Shown here: positions 1 through 6,626 of the stretch, in pieces
How positions within the stretch are numbered: the stretch's first letter is position 1
Layout of the letters: every line of letters starts with the position of its first letter
Notes under the pieces: model-generated
Told to the model about the DNA's origin: nothing
Database searches by the model: none
The model's input: only the letters and a program-made list of their open reading frames with translations
Program-made: the position numbers and the translations under genes
Origin: UBA8337 sp965657665
Lineage (GTDB): Bacteria > Pseudomonadota > Alphaproteobacteria > RS24
Assembly: GCA_965657665.1 (NCBI GenBank)
Contig: CBFHPF010000016.1
Location: 1 to 20,113 of the forward strand
Direction of reading: 5' to 3'
DNA length: 20,113 bases

Positions 1-18
1 AAAAGAAAGGGTAAGACT

Positions 19-324
19 ATGGATCGTTCAACCACATCACTTCTCGTTGCCGGTGCTTTGGCTGTGGCCGTTGGTACTATTGCGACAACCGCCCCATCAG
101 AGGCAGCCAGCCGCGAAAAATGCTACGGCGTTGCCAAGGCGGGTAAAAACGACTGCGCTGCCGGACCGGGCACAAGCTGTGCCGGCACGTCAAAAGTGGA
201 TTATCAGGGTAATGCTTGGAAGTTCACGCAATATGGCATGTGCGAAAAAATCAGCCTGCCGAGCTTGAGTAGCGGAAAGCGTCGCCATGGTTCTCTGGAG
301 CCGCTAAACCGCGACCCGGCTTAA
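19..324 (+). CDS. bufA1: BufA1-like bufferin precursor (DUF2282 family)
   Basis: This is a small 101-residue exported protein of the DUF2282 type, the precursor of copper-binding RiPPs called bufferins. Residues 1-30 look like a signal peptide: a charged start, then a hydrophobic Ala/Val-rich stretch (about 8-25) and an Ala-Ala cleavage region. The mature part has the family's four cysteines at C35, C46, C54 and C75, in the contexts EKCYG, NDCA, SCAG and GMCEK, and a C-terminal GSLEPL motif. In the family, cysteines are reported to be modified by the BufB/BufC enzyme pair, and the product sequesters copper in the periplasm. The gene sits 12 bp upstream of bufB in a four-gene operon. The start is supported by AAAGGG just upstream. 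The promoter lies outside the window, so a sigma-factor site cannot be judged. Modification and copper binding are family knowledge, not visible here. Confidence 0.9.
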   Translation: MDRSTTSLLVAGALAVAVGTIATTAPSEAASREKCYGVAKAGKNDCAAGPGTSCAGTSKVDYQGNAWKFTQYGMCEKISLPSLSSGKRRHGSLEPLNRDPA

Positions 325-336
325 TAGGCGTTCACC

Positions 337-1233
337 ATGCAGGCCTTGCCGAAGGCAGTCGGTGTCGGTTTTAAACCGCAACACTTTGCCGATGTAATGA
401 ATGAGCTGAACACGGCGACCGACAGCGTCGGTTTTATTGAGGTTCATCCTGAAAACTACATGGCGCAAGGGGGTGCCATGCGGGCGCAATTGGCGGTGCT
501 GAAGCAGCACGTGCCGATTAGTCTGCATGGCGTCGGCTTGTCGCTCGGCGGGGCCGATGCGCCCTGCGCGGCGCATTTACAGCGTCTGCGCGATTTAATG
601 CAATGGGTTGAACCGGCCCGTTTTTCTGAGCATTTGGCATGGTCGGGGCGGGCTGGTTTGTTTGCCAATGATTTGCTGCCCTTGGCTTATGACCGCGCCA
701 CTTTGCAGCGCGTCAGCCAGCATATCGATAGGGTGCAGCAGGCGTTGGGGCGGCAGATTCTTATCGAAAACCCGTCTTCTTATCTGGCAATTGATTTGGC
801 GGGCGGCGAACAAACATCCGCGACAGCAGAGACGGATTTTTTGGCTGCGCTGGTGCGCGATACCGGTTGCGGTCTGCTGCTCGATGTCAATAATATCTAT
901 GTGTCGAGCCGAAATCTCGGTTGGAATGCGGCTGATTATATGCGCGGGCTGCCGCTCGAGGCCATTGGCGAGGTGCATTTGGCAGGGCATGCCAGCGAGA
1001 CTGACCCGCAAGGCGCGACGGTGCTGATTGACAATCATGGTGCGCCGGTTTCGGGCGCGGTGTGGGCGTTATATGCCAGCCTTTTGAAAAAAGCCGGGCC
1101 GCTGCCGACGCTGATTGAGTGGGACACGGATGTGCCCGATTGGGCGGTGCTGAAGGGCGAGTGCGACAAGGCTTCTTTTTTGCTGAACCGCATGTCAAAA
1201 AACGGTAAGCCGCGCATTGAGGCCGCCGAATGA
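337..1233 (+). CDS. bufB: DUF692 / MNIO-family multinuclear iron oxygenase, bufferin-modifying enzyme
   Basis: This 298-residue protein is a TIM-barrel enzyme of the DUF692 (MNIO) family, related to MbnB of methanobactin synthesis. Such enzymes use a cluster of iron ions and oxygen to modify cysteines of a precursor peptide. Visible family motifs are VGFKPQHF near the start, FIEVHPENY (33-41), SLHGVGLS (62-69, H64), RFSEHLAW (95-102, E98 and H99), LIENPSSYL (142-150), LLLDVNNIYV (180-189), EVHLAGH (212-218), DNHG (232-235) and LIEWD (259-263). These His, Asp and Glu residues match the expected metal-binding set. Length is normal for the family. The stop overlaps the bufC start as ATGA, so the two are translationally coupled. 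The bufA1 gene next to it is its presumed substrate. Family assignment is firm; the exact chemistry is inferred from characterised relatives. Confidence 0.95.
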   Translation: MQALPKAVGVGFKPQHFADVMNELNTATDSVGFIEVHPENYMAQGGAMRAQLAVLKQHVPISLHGVGLSLGGADAPCAAHLQRLRDLMQWVEPARFSEHLAWSGRAGLFANDLLPLAYDRATLQRVSQHIDRVQQALGRQILIENPSSYLAIDLAGGEQTSATAETDFLAALVRDTGCGLLLDVNNIYVSSRNLGWNAADYMRGLPLEAIGEVHLAGHASETDPQGATVLIDNHGAPVSGAVWALYASLLKKAGPLPTLIEWDTDVPDWAVLKGECDKASFLLNRMSKNGKPRIEAAE

Positions 1234-2015
1234 GGGCGCAAGACCAAGCGGCGTTTTTGACGGCACTGGTTGCGCCGCAAAATTCGCCACAAGATGTGAT
1301 GCCGCCATGTGTGCATCATCCGTTTAACGGCGACGCGCAGTACCGCATGGCGATTTATCGCAATAATTATGCCTTCTCGCTGATAACCGCTTTGGGTGAG
1401 GCTTATCCTTTGCTGGCTGATTTGCTGGGGCGCGATGCGTTTATCGCTTTGGCGCGCGATTATGTGGCGGCGCATCCGCCGGTCGACCCGCTAATGTTTC
1501 AATATGGCGATAAGCTGCCGCAATTTCTGACAGATTATTCCGATTTAGCGCATGTGCCTTATGCGAGCGATTTGGCGGCTTTGGAAAAAGCCATCAATGA
1601 GGCGGCGCATGCTGCCGACCATATCGCCTTGCCGCCGCAAGATTTAACCGACCCACAACTGGCCGAAGAGGCTTTGCAACTCGCGCCCAGCGTGCGCCTT
1701 ATTGTGTCGGCTTGGCCGCTAATGGATGTGTTTGCTTATGTTTCGCAACAAGCGTCGCAGCCGGTTGACGCGCCGCACGATATGTCGCTGGCGCAATCTG
1801 TCTTGGTGTATCGCGATGCAGAATATGCCGTGCATCCGGTGTTGCTGCCTGTCGGTGGCGACACATTGCTGGCGGCTCTGATGGAGGGCTGCTCGCTGGT
1901 GCAAGCGGCAGAAACAAGCGCGCTGGGTGAGGCGGGCATGGTCAAAGTGTTTTCAGTACTGGTGCAAAACGGCCTGATTATTGGCCGCCATAAAATTTCT
2001 GACTGGAGGGAATGA
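1230..2015 (+). CDS. bufC: DUF2063 protein, BufC-type partner of BufB
   Basis: This 261-residue protein matches the DUF2063 (BufC/HvfC) pattern. The N-terminal half has the helical motif with YRNNYAFSLITALGEAYPLLADLLG (residues about 44-68) and FIALARDYVAAHPPVDPLMFQYGDKLPQFL (71-100), which is typical of the family. The C-terminal half is a winged-helix-like domain (about 165-261). In the well-studied pairs, the DUF2063 protein recognises the precursor peptide and presents it to the DUF692 enzyme. The start ATG overlaps the bufB stop by four bases (ATGA). The stop lies one base before the DoxX start, and the last codons carry that gene's ribosome-binding site. The domain was once described as DNA-binding, but the context argues for a role in peptide modification. 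Confidence 0.9.
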   Translation: MRAQDQAAFLTALVAPQNSPQDVMPPCVHHPFNGDAQYRMAIYRNNYAFSLITALGEAYPLLADLLGRDAFIALARDYVAAHPPVDPLMFQYGDKLPQFLTDYSDLAHVPYASDLAALEKAINEAAHAADHIALPPQDLTDPQLAEEALQLAPSVRLIVSAWPLMDVFAYVSQQASQPVDAPHDMSLAQSVLVYRDAEYAVHPVLLPVGGDTLLAALMEGCSLVQAAETSALGEAGMVKVFSVLVQNGLIIGRHKISDWRE

Positions 2016-2016
2016 C

Positions 2017-2595
2017 ATGAGTTTTTTTCACACGCTTTATCGCAATTTGATTGAGGCCTATCGCAGGTCGAGTAATGCGGTCGCTGACCGGACAGCCAAT
2101 TGGCTGGTGCCGCTCAGTGCGCGCTTTACTTTCGCGGCTGTGCTGCTCGGCTATTATTGGGCTTCGGGGCTGACTAAATTTTCTGACGGGTTTTTCGGCT
2201 TTTTGCAGCCCAGTTTCGGCGCATATTATCAAATTCTGCCGAAAGTCGCTGAGGCCGCGCAATATGACCCGCAAATGATTTCCGCCCTTTGGTATCCGGT
2301 GGTGCTTATCGGCAGTTGGGCTGAAATTATTCTGCCATTGCTTATTCTGCTGGGGCTGTTCACACGCGGCGCAGCACTGGGCATGATTGGCTTTATTTTT
2401 GTGCAATCGCTAACCGATATATTCGGCCATGAGGTTGATGGCGCAACCATTGGCGGCTGGTTTGACCGCGCTTCCGATGCGCTGATACTCGACCAGCGTC
2501 TGCTTTGGGTGTTTTTGCTTTTGGTTTTGGTGGTGCAGGGCGGTGGTCGCTATGCGCTCGACCATTTGCTGAACATCGATAAAGCACCTAAATAA
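2017..2595 (+). CDS. bufD: DoxX-family membrane protein, BufD-like
   Basis: This is a 192-residue integral membrane protein of the DoxX type, the usual fourth member of bufferin operons. Hydrophobic segments lie around residues 30-52, 88-110, 113-130 and 160-178. The family motif G(L)xKF appears as SGLTKFSDG. The PVVLIGSWAEIILPLLILLGLFTRGAAL segment is the characteristic core of DoxX proteins. A start at TTG 1981 is also open, but ATG 2017 is chosen because GGAGGG (2005-2010) lies at good spacing and because 1981 would overlap bufC heavily. The precise job of DoxX proteins in bufferin production is not settled; a redox or quinone-linked role in the membrane is plausible. Family membership is clear; the symbol rests on operon position. 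Confidence 0.85.
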   Translation: MSFFHTLYRNLIEAYRRSSNAVADRTANWLVPLSARFTFAAVLLGYYWASGLTKFSDGFFGFLQPSFGAYYQILPKVAEAAQYDPQMISALWYPVVLIGSWAEIILPLLILLGLFTRGAALGMIGFIFVQSLTDIFGHEVDGATIGGWFDRASDALILDQRLLWVFLLLVLVVQGGGRYALDHLLNIDKAPK

Positions 2596-2607
2596 GCGGC
2601 CAATAAA

Positions 2608-2628
2608 GGGCGTTAAGCAATAACACCC
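2608..2628 (+). terminator. Imperfect hairpin after the buf operon, possible weak terminator
   Basis: GGGCGTTA (2608-2615) and TAACACCC (2621-2628) form an 8-bp stem with one mismatch and a 5-base loop, 12 bp after the bufD stop. It is followed by TTGCAAAATT rather than a clean T run, so termination would be weak or partial. Confidence 0.35.
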
Positions 2629-2660
2629 TTGCAAAATTGCAAATTTGCGTAATTGCAGTT
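2629..2660 (+). repeat. Four tandem 8-bp units (TTGCnnnn) upstream of the LysR gene
   Basis: TTGC recurs every 8 bp at 2629, 2637, 2645 and 2653, giving units TTGCAAAA, TTGCAAAT, TTGCGTAA and TTGCAGTT. A fifth TTGC lies off-period at 2667. The first two units also create the perfect palindrome GCAAATTTGC (2639-2648). The array fills the 79-bp gap between bufD and the LysR gene and ends 14 bp before that gene's start. It could be an operator for autoregulation or simply slippage-derived DNA. Confidence 0.7.
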
Positions 2661-2674
2661 AAGCTATTGCGATT

Positions 2675-3601
2675 ATGAGAGACCTTGATTGGGATGATTT
2701 GCGATTTTTTCTCGCTGTGGCGGCTGAAGGCAGTCTGTCGGCCGCGGCGCGCGAGCTGAACGTCAACACCACAACCGTGTTGCGCCGTATCGGCAATTTA
2801 GAAGAAGTGCTGGATGCGCGGCTGTTTGAGCGGTTGCGTAGCGGCTATACGCTGACCCAAGACGGCACAAGATTGCTGCAAGCTTTGGAGCCGGTCGACA
2901 CCGGCATGTCGTCTTTACAGCGCGATTTTCAGGCCGGTAGCGGCGATGTGCGCGGCGTGGTGCGCTTGTCTGCCAGTGATATGATTGCCGGACGGCTGAT
3001 TGCCCCCGCACTCGGCGATTTTTTGAGCGAAACGCCCGATATTGCGCTGGATGTTATCACTGATCCCAGCCTGACCGGCCCGGGTGCTGCCCCGCGTGTG
3101 ATGAATGTGCTGCGCGATGTTGATATTGCGCTGCGTCTGGCTCGCCCGACGCAAGGCGACATGCTGGTACGAAAATTATGCGATGTCGCTTACGGCATTT
3201 ATGCCAGCAAAGCCTATTTGGTAGAAAACGGCGCGGTTTCGCCATCAGGCGATTTGAGCGGTCATAAAATCATCGGCTTTTCTGAGGAAGAGCGTCCTTT
3301 GGGGCCGGTTTGGTGGCTATCACGGGCCGAGAAATCCGGTCACGTCATGCTGCGGTCGTCCAGCGTTGCCTCGCGCTTGGCGGCGGCGCAAGCCGATATC
3401 GGGCTTGCGGCTTTGCCATGTTTTGTGGCGAGAGAGCATACAGATTTGCAGCCCGTTTTGGGGCCTGATTTAGTCGGAAATTTGGAGCTTTGGTTGCTGA
3501 CACGAGCCGATTTGGCACGGCTTGGTCATGTGCGCGCCGTGATGGATTTTCTGGTCGCGCATATTGGCGGGCAAACCGCCCGATTGGCCGGACACGAATA
3601 A
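2675..3601 (+). CDS. LysR-family transcriptional regulator
   Basis: This 308-residue protein has a clear LysR-type N-terminal winged helix-turn-helix (residues 5-64): DLRFFLAVAAEGSLSAAARELN, then TTVLRRIGNLEEVLDARLFERL and the wing with YTLTQDGTRLL. A linker helix follows, and the rest (about 92-300) is a periplasmic-binding-like effector domain of usual length. LysR proteins bind DNA as dimers or tetramers and respond to a small ligand. The gene follows the buf operon on the same strand after a 79-bp gap holding a repeat and palindrome region, but LysR regulators more often control a divergent neighbour and none is present here. The target and ligand are unknown. Regulation of its own gene through the upstream TTGC array is an inference. 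The ATG start sits at the normal LysR position. Confidence 0.93.
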   Translation: MRDLDWDDLRFFLAVAAEGSLSAAARELNVNTTTVLRRIGNLEEVLDARLFERLRSGYTLTQDGTRLLQALEPVDTGMSSLQRDFQAGSGDVRGVVRLSASDMIAGRLIAPALGDFLSETPDIALDVITDPSLTGPGAAPRVMNVLRDVDIALRLARPTQGDMLVRKLCDVAYGIYASKAYLVENGAVSPSGDLSGHKIIGFSEEERPLGPVWWLSRAEKSGHVMLRSSSVASRLAAAQADIGLAALPCFVAREHTDLQPVLGPDLVGNLELWLLTRADLARLGHVRAVMDFLVAHIGGQTARLAGHE

Positions 3602-3622
3602 TAAAGGTTTTCGACGGATATT

Positions 3623-3655
3623 AGGTCAATCACAGGCCAATCACGTGCCAATTAC
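3623..3655 (+). repeat. Three tandem 11-bp units (AGGYCAATCAC)
   Basis: Units AGGTCAATCAC (3623-3633), AGGCCAATCAC (3634-3644) and GTGCCAATTAC (3645-3655) follow directly on one another, 21 bp after the LysR stop and about 300 bp before leuA. An 11-bp period is close to one DNA turn, so the copies would face the same side of the helix. They could be operator sites or slippage products. Confidence 0.75.
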
Positions 3656-3761
3656 GGGCGCGTTCGCGTGGCGAAAATGCTTGCCATGCCTTATTTGCTT
3701 GATTAAACAAAGATATGCGGAAAATTTTTCGCAAAACTGATTGTTTTTGGGACGTAAAGAA
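3656..3761 (+). promoter_or_regulatory. Probable promoter and 5' region of the leuA transcript (not resolved)
   Basis: This AT-richer stretch between the 11-bp repeats and the leader peptide must contain the leuA promoter if the leader is transcribed. TTGCCA (3681-3686) with TAAACA 17 bp downstream (3704-3709) is a weak sigma-70-like pair. GCGGAAAATTTTTCGC (3717-3732) is a near-palindrome. No strong consensus is seen. Confidence 0.3.
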
Positions 3762-3872
3762 ATGGCGTTGACCGCGATTTTGAAACAGGCGCATGCAACC
3801 CGCCCGCAAGGCGTGATTGATGCTGCGCGCTCTGAAAACCTTCTCACCATCCTACTCCTAAGCTGCCCCTGA
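3762..3872 (+). CDS. leuL: Leucine-rich leader peptide of leuA (attenuation peptide)
   Basis: A 36-codon reading frame lies upstream of leuA: ATG at 3762 and TGA at 3870-3872. Its C-terminal part reads N-L-L-T-I-L-L-L-S-C-P-stop, so five of the seven codons at 3840-3860 are for leucine (CTT CTC ACC ATC CTA CTC CTA). These are CTA, CTC and CTT codons, while the surrounding genes mostly use CTG and TTG, so stalling should be sensitive to leucyl-tRNA charging. The stop lies inside the left arm of a perfect 9-bp stem. This is the classic layout of amino-acid attenuation leaders. The upstream ribosome-binding site is weak (GGGA at 3749 or AAAGA just before the ATG), so a later start such as GTG 3813 is possible. 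The symbol is by analogy with enteric leuL; there is no sequence homology claim. Confidence 0.75.
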   Translation: MALTAILKQAHATRPQGVIDAARSENLLTILLLSCP

Positions 3873-3949
3873 GATCGGACAGGCCGATGCGAGGCGCGTT
3901 CTCAGGGGATGAAAAGCAACAATCAATACAGGCCAAGGGCCGGAGAAGG
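3839..3949 (+). promoter_or_regulatory. leuA attenuator RNA structure
   Basis: CCCCTGAGA (3866-3874) pairs perfectly with TCTCAGGGG (3900-3908). A small hairpin ATCGG/CCGAT (3874-3878 and 3884-3888) lies within or competes with it. Outside this, CCTTCTC (3839-3845, in the first Leu codons) is complementary to GAGAAGG (3943-3949), which is the leuA ribosome-binding site. The two stems are nested and compatible. No T run follows the 9-bp stem, so it does not look like a standard intrinsic terminator. A ribosome stalled on the Leu codons would cover the outer left strand and probably the start of the inner left arm, freeing the leuA ribosome-binding site. The pairing is visible; the mechanism is inferred. 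Confidence 0.6.
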
Positions 3950-3957
3950 ATGACACA

Positions 3958-5526
3958 ATGACCGAGAACACCAAACAGACAGGCGCCGCAGAAGACCGCG
4001 TCTTTATTTTCGACACAACATTGCGCGATGGCGAGCAGTCGCCCGGCGCATCCATGACTTTGGAAGAAAAGCTGCAAATCGCCGAATTGCTCGACACAAT
4101 GGGTGTCGACATTATTGAGGCCGGTTTTCCCATTGCTTCAAATGGCGATTTCGAAAGCGTTTCAGAAGTTGCCAAGCTGGTGAAAAATGCGCAGGTTTGC
4201 GGCCTTGCCCGCGCCGGTGCCAAAGATATTGACCGCGCCGGTGATGCGCTGAAGCATGCCGATAATGCGCGTATCCATACCTTTATTTCAACCAGTCCGG
4301 TGCATATGAAGCATAAGCTGCAAATGACGCCGGAAGAGGTGATGGAAGCCGTGGCGTTTTCTGTCAGCCATGCGCGCAATTATACCGATAATGTCGAGTG
4401 GTCGCCGGAAGATGCAACACGGACCGACCGTGACTTTTTGTGTGCCACGGTAGAAACCGCCATTAAAGCGGGCGCGACGACAATTAATATTCCGGACACT
4501 GTCGGTTACACCATGCCGCAGGAATATTTTGAAATAATCACCATGTTGCGCGAGCGTGTGCCGAATATGGATAAGGCAGTTTTGTCGACCCATTGTCACA
4601 ATGATTTGGGGTTGGCGGTCGCCAATTCTTTAGCCGGTGTGCAAGCCGGTGCGCGGCAAATCGAGTGTACAATTAACGGGCTGGGTGAACGCGCCGGTAA
4701 TGCGGCTTTGGAAGAAATCGTTATGGCGCTTAATGTGCGTGATGATTTGATGGGGCAATGGACCGGCATTGAGACGACCATGTTGTCACGCGCTTCGCGG
4801 CTTGTGTCATCTGCGACGGCTTTTCCGGTGCAGTATAATAAAGCGATTGTCGGGCAAAATGCCTTCGCGCATGAGAGCGGCATCCATCAAGATGGCATGC
4901 TGAAAAACAACCAGACCTATGAAATCATGACGCCGGAAAGCGTTGGCATTTCACAGACATCTTTGGTTATGGGCAAGCATAGTGGCCGCCATGCTTTCCG
5001 CGAGAAAATCAAAGCGTTGGGCTATGAGTTGGGCGATAATCAATTGCAAGAGGCATTTGTCCGCTTCAAAGATTTGGCTGACCGCAAAAAGCATGTGTTT
5101 GACGATGACATTGTCGCTTTGGTGGATGATGAAGTCGCTAAAGGTGCTGACCGTATCAAATTGGTATCTTTGCGCGTATTGGCCGGCTCGGAAGGGCCGC
5201 AACAAGCCACTTTGACGCTGGATATTGAGGGCGCACAAAGCACAATTGAAAGCACTGGCGACGGGCCTGTCGATGCCACATTCAATGCGATTAACGCGCT
5301 GTTTCCGCATGAGGCGGCGTTGCAGCTCTATCAAGTTCACGCCGTTACCGAAGGCACAGACGCGCAAGCAGAAGTTAGTGTGCGGCTGGAAGAATCCGGT
5401 AAAACTGTCACCGGTCGCGCCGCTGATACCGATACGTTGGTTGCGTCTGCGCGAGCCTATTTGAGCGCGCTCAATAAATTACTGATTAAACGGGAGAAGC
5501 AGGCACCTGACAGTATGACTGCCTGA
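3958..5526 (+). CDS. leuA: 2-isopropylmalate synthase
   Basis: LeuA condenses acetyl-CoA with 2-oxoisovalerate to 2-isopropylmalate, the first committed step of leucine biosynthesis in the cytoplasm. The 522-residue protein has the DRE-TIM barrel signature DTTLRDGEQSPG at 19-30, the metal-binding HCHND with H212 and H214, and the Cys/Asn-rich ECTINGLGERAGNAALEE segment that follows. HESGIHQDG is at about 305-313, and a C-terminal leucine-binding regulatory domain runs from about 390 to 515. The length is that of the standard bacterial enzyme with allosteric domain, so feedback inhibition by leucine is expected. The start is set by GGAGAAGG at 3942-3949. It is preceded by a leucine-rich leader peptide and attenuator. 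It is followed after 39 bp by mreB on the same strand without a visible terminator. Confidence 0.97.
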   Translation: MTENTKQTGAAEDRVFIFDTTLRDGEQSPGASMTLEEKLQIAELLDTMGVDIIEAGFPIASNGDFESVSEVAKLVKNAQVCGLARAGAKDIDRAGDALKHADNARIHTFISTSPVHMKHKLQMTPEEVMEAVAFSVSHARNYTDNVEWSPEDATRTDRDFLCATVETAIKAGATTINIPDTVGYTMPQEYFEIITMLRERVPNMDKAVLSTHCHNDLGLAVANSLAGVQAGARQIECTINGLGERAGNAALEEIVMALNVRDDLMGQWTGIETTMLSRASRLVSSATAFPVQYNKAIVGQNAFAHESGIHQDGMLKNNQTYEIMTPESVGISQTSLVMGKHSGRHAFREKIKALGYELGDNQLQEAFVRFKDLADRKKHVFDDDIVALVDDEVAKGADRIKLVSLRVLAGSEGPQQATLTLDIEGAQSTIESTGDGPVDATFNAINALFPHEAALQLYQVHAVTEGTDAQAEVSVRLEESGKTVTGRAADTDTLVASARAYLSALNKLLIKREKQAPDSMTA

Positions 5527-5565
5527 CTTTAACCGCCTGAATAATGCCGCCACGGAGGGGATGAA

Positions 5566-6606
5566 ATGTTAAATATGTTGCTGGCCATGTTTTCGGCCGA
5601 TATGGCGATTGACCTTGGAACTGCAAACACGCTGGTCTATGTGAAAGGTCGCGGTATCGTGCTGAACGAGCCGTCCGTGGTGGCGATTATCGAACAAAAC
5701 GGTCGCAATCGTGTTTTGGCTGTCGGTGATGAAGCAAAAATGATGCTGGGTCGGACTCCGGGCAATATCAAAGCCATTCGCCCGATGCGCGATGGCGTGA
5801 TTGCCGATTTTGATGTCACTGAAGAGATGATTAAGCACTTTATCCGTAAAGTGCATAATCGCCGTAGCTTCGCCAATCCGCAAATCGTTGTGTGTGTGCC
5901 GTCAGGTGCTACCGCGGTTGAGCGTCGCGCTATTCAAGAAAGCGCGATGTCGGCAGGCGCGCGCCGCGTATTCCTTATCGAAGAGCCAATGGCCGCGGCT
6001 ATCGGTGCCGGTCTTCCGGTGACCGAGCCGACCGGTTCGATGGTTATTGATATTGGTGGCGGCACGACTGAGGTCGCGGTGCTGTCGCTTGGTGGTATTG
6101 TGTATTCGCGTTCCGTGCGCGTTGGCGGCGATAAAATGGATGAGGCGATTATTGCTCATATCCGCCGCAATCATAATCTGCTTATCGGTGAATCGAGTGC
6201 TGAGCGGATTAAGAAAGAGGTCGGTTCGGCGATGATGCCGCCCGGCGAAGAAGGCCAATCAGTTAAGCTGAAAGGCCGCGATTTGATGAATGGCGTGCCG
6301 CGCGAAGTGACCATCACCCAGCGTGAAATTGCTGAAAGCTTGTCTGAGCCCGTCGGCGCCATTGTTGAAGCCGTGAAAGTGGCGTTGGAAGCAACGCCGC
6401 CTGAACTGGCTGCTGATATTGTCGATAAAGGCATTGTGATGACCGGCGGCGGTGGTCTGCTGCATAATTTGGATGCTTATTTACGCGAGGCCACAGGCCT
6501 GCCCGTATCAATTGCCGATGAGGCGCTTTCATGCGTTGTGCTGGGTACAGGCCGTGCCCTTGAGCATATTAAAACCATGAAACACGTGCTTTCTGCCGCC
6601 TACTAA
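5566..6606 (+). CDS. mreB: Rod shape-determining actin homologue MreB
   Basis: MreB forms ATP-dependent filaments under the inner membrane and directs the elongasome for lateral wall growth. The 346-residue protein has the actin-fold nucleotide motifs DLGTANTLVYV (16-26), VCVPSGATAVERRAI, EEPMAAAIGAGLPV, DIGGGTTEVAVLSLGGI and VMTGGGGLLHNL. The N-terminal segment MLNMLLAMFSADMA is short and hydrophobic and may act as the membrane-binding tip. Length is standard. The start at 5566 is favoured: GGAGGGG (5554-5560) precedes it, and the nearer ATG at 5561 runs into a stop after three codons. It heads a tight mreBCD-mrdA-rodA operon. The leuA gene lies 39 bp upstream, so read-through from leuA is likely in addition to any promoter inside leuA. 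Confidence 0.98.
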   Translation: MLNMLLAMFSADMAIDLGTANTLVYVKGRGIVLNEPSVVAIIEQNGRNRVLAVGDEAKMMLGRTPGNIKAIRPMRDGVIADFDVTEEMIKHFIRKVHNRRSFANPQIVVCVPSGATAVERRAIQESAMSAGARRVFLIEEPMAAAIGAGLPVTEPTGSMVIDIGGGTTEVAVLSLGGIVYSRSVRVGGDKMDEAIIAHIRRNHNLLIGESSAERIKKEVGSAMMPPGEEGQSVKLKGRDLMNGVPREVTITQREIAESLSEPVGAIVEAVKVALEATPPELAADIVDKGIVMTGGGGLLHNLDAYLREATGLPVSIADEALSCVVLGTGRALEHIKTMKHVLSAAY

Positions 6607-6626
6607 TAAGGAAACTAAGAGGGTAA

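Noticed and set aside
1981..2016. TTG start for the DoxX gene within bufC
   Set aside because: ATG 2017 has a well-spaced GGAGGG, and the TTG start would overlap bufC by 35 bp.
3866..3908. Reading the 9-bp stem as a standard intrinsic terminator
   Set aside because: The stem is followed by GGGG-ATGAAAAG and not by a T run, so the usual terminator signature is missing.
3909..3953. A 14-codon frame between the leader and leuA, ending 4 bp before the leuA start
   Set aside because: Its AGGGG is directly against the ATG, too close for initiation, and there is no Leu run; it is probably chance.
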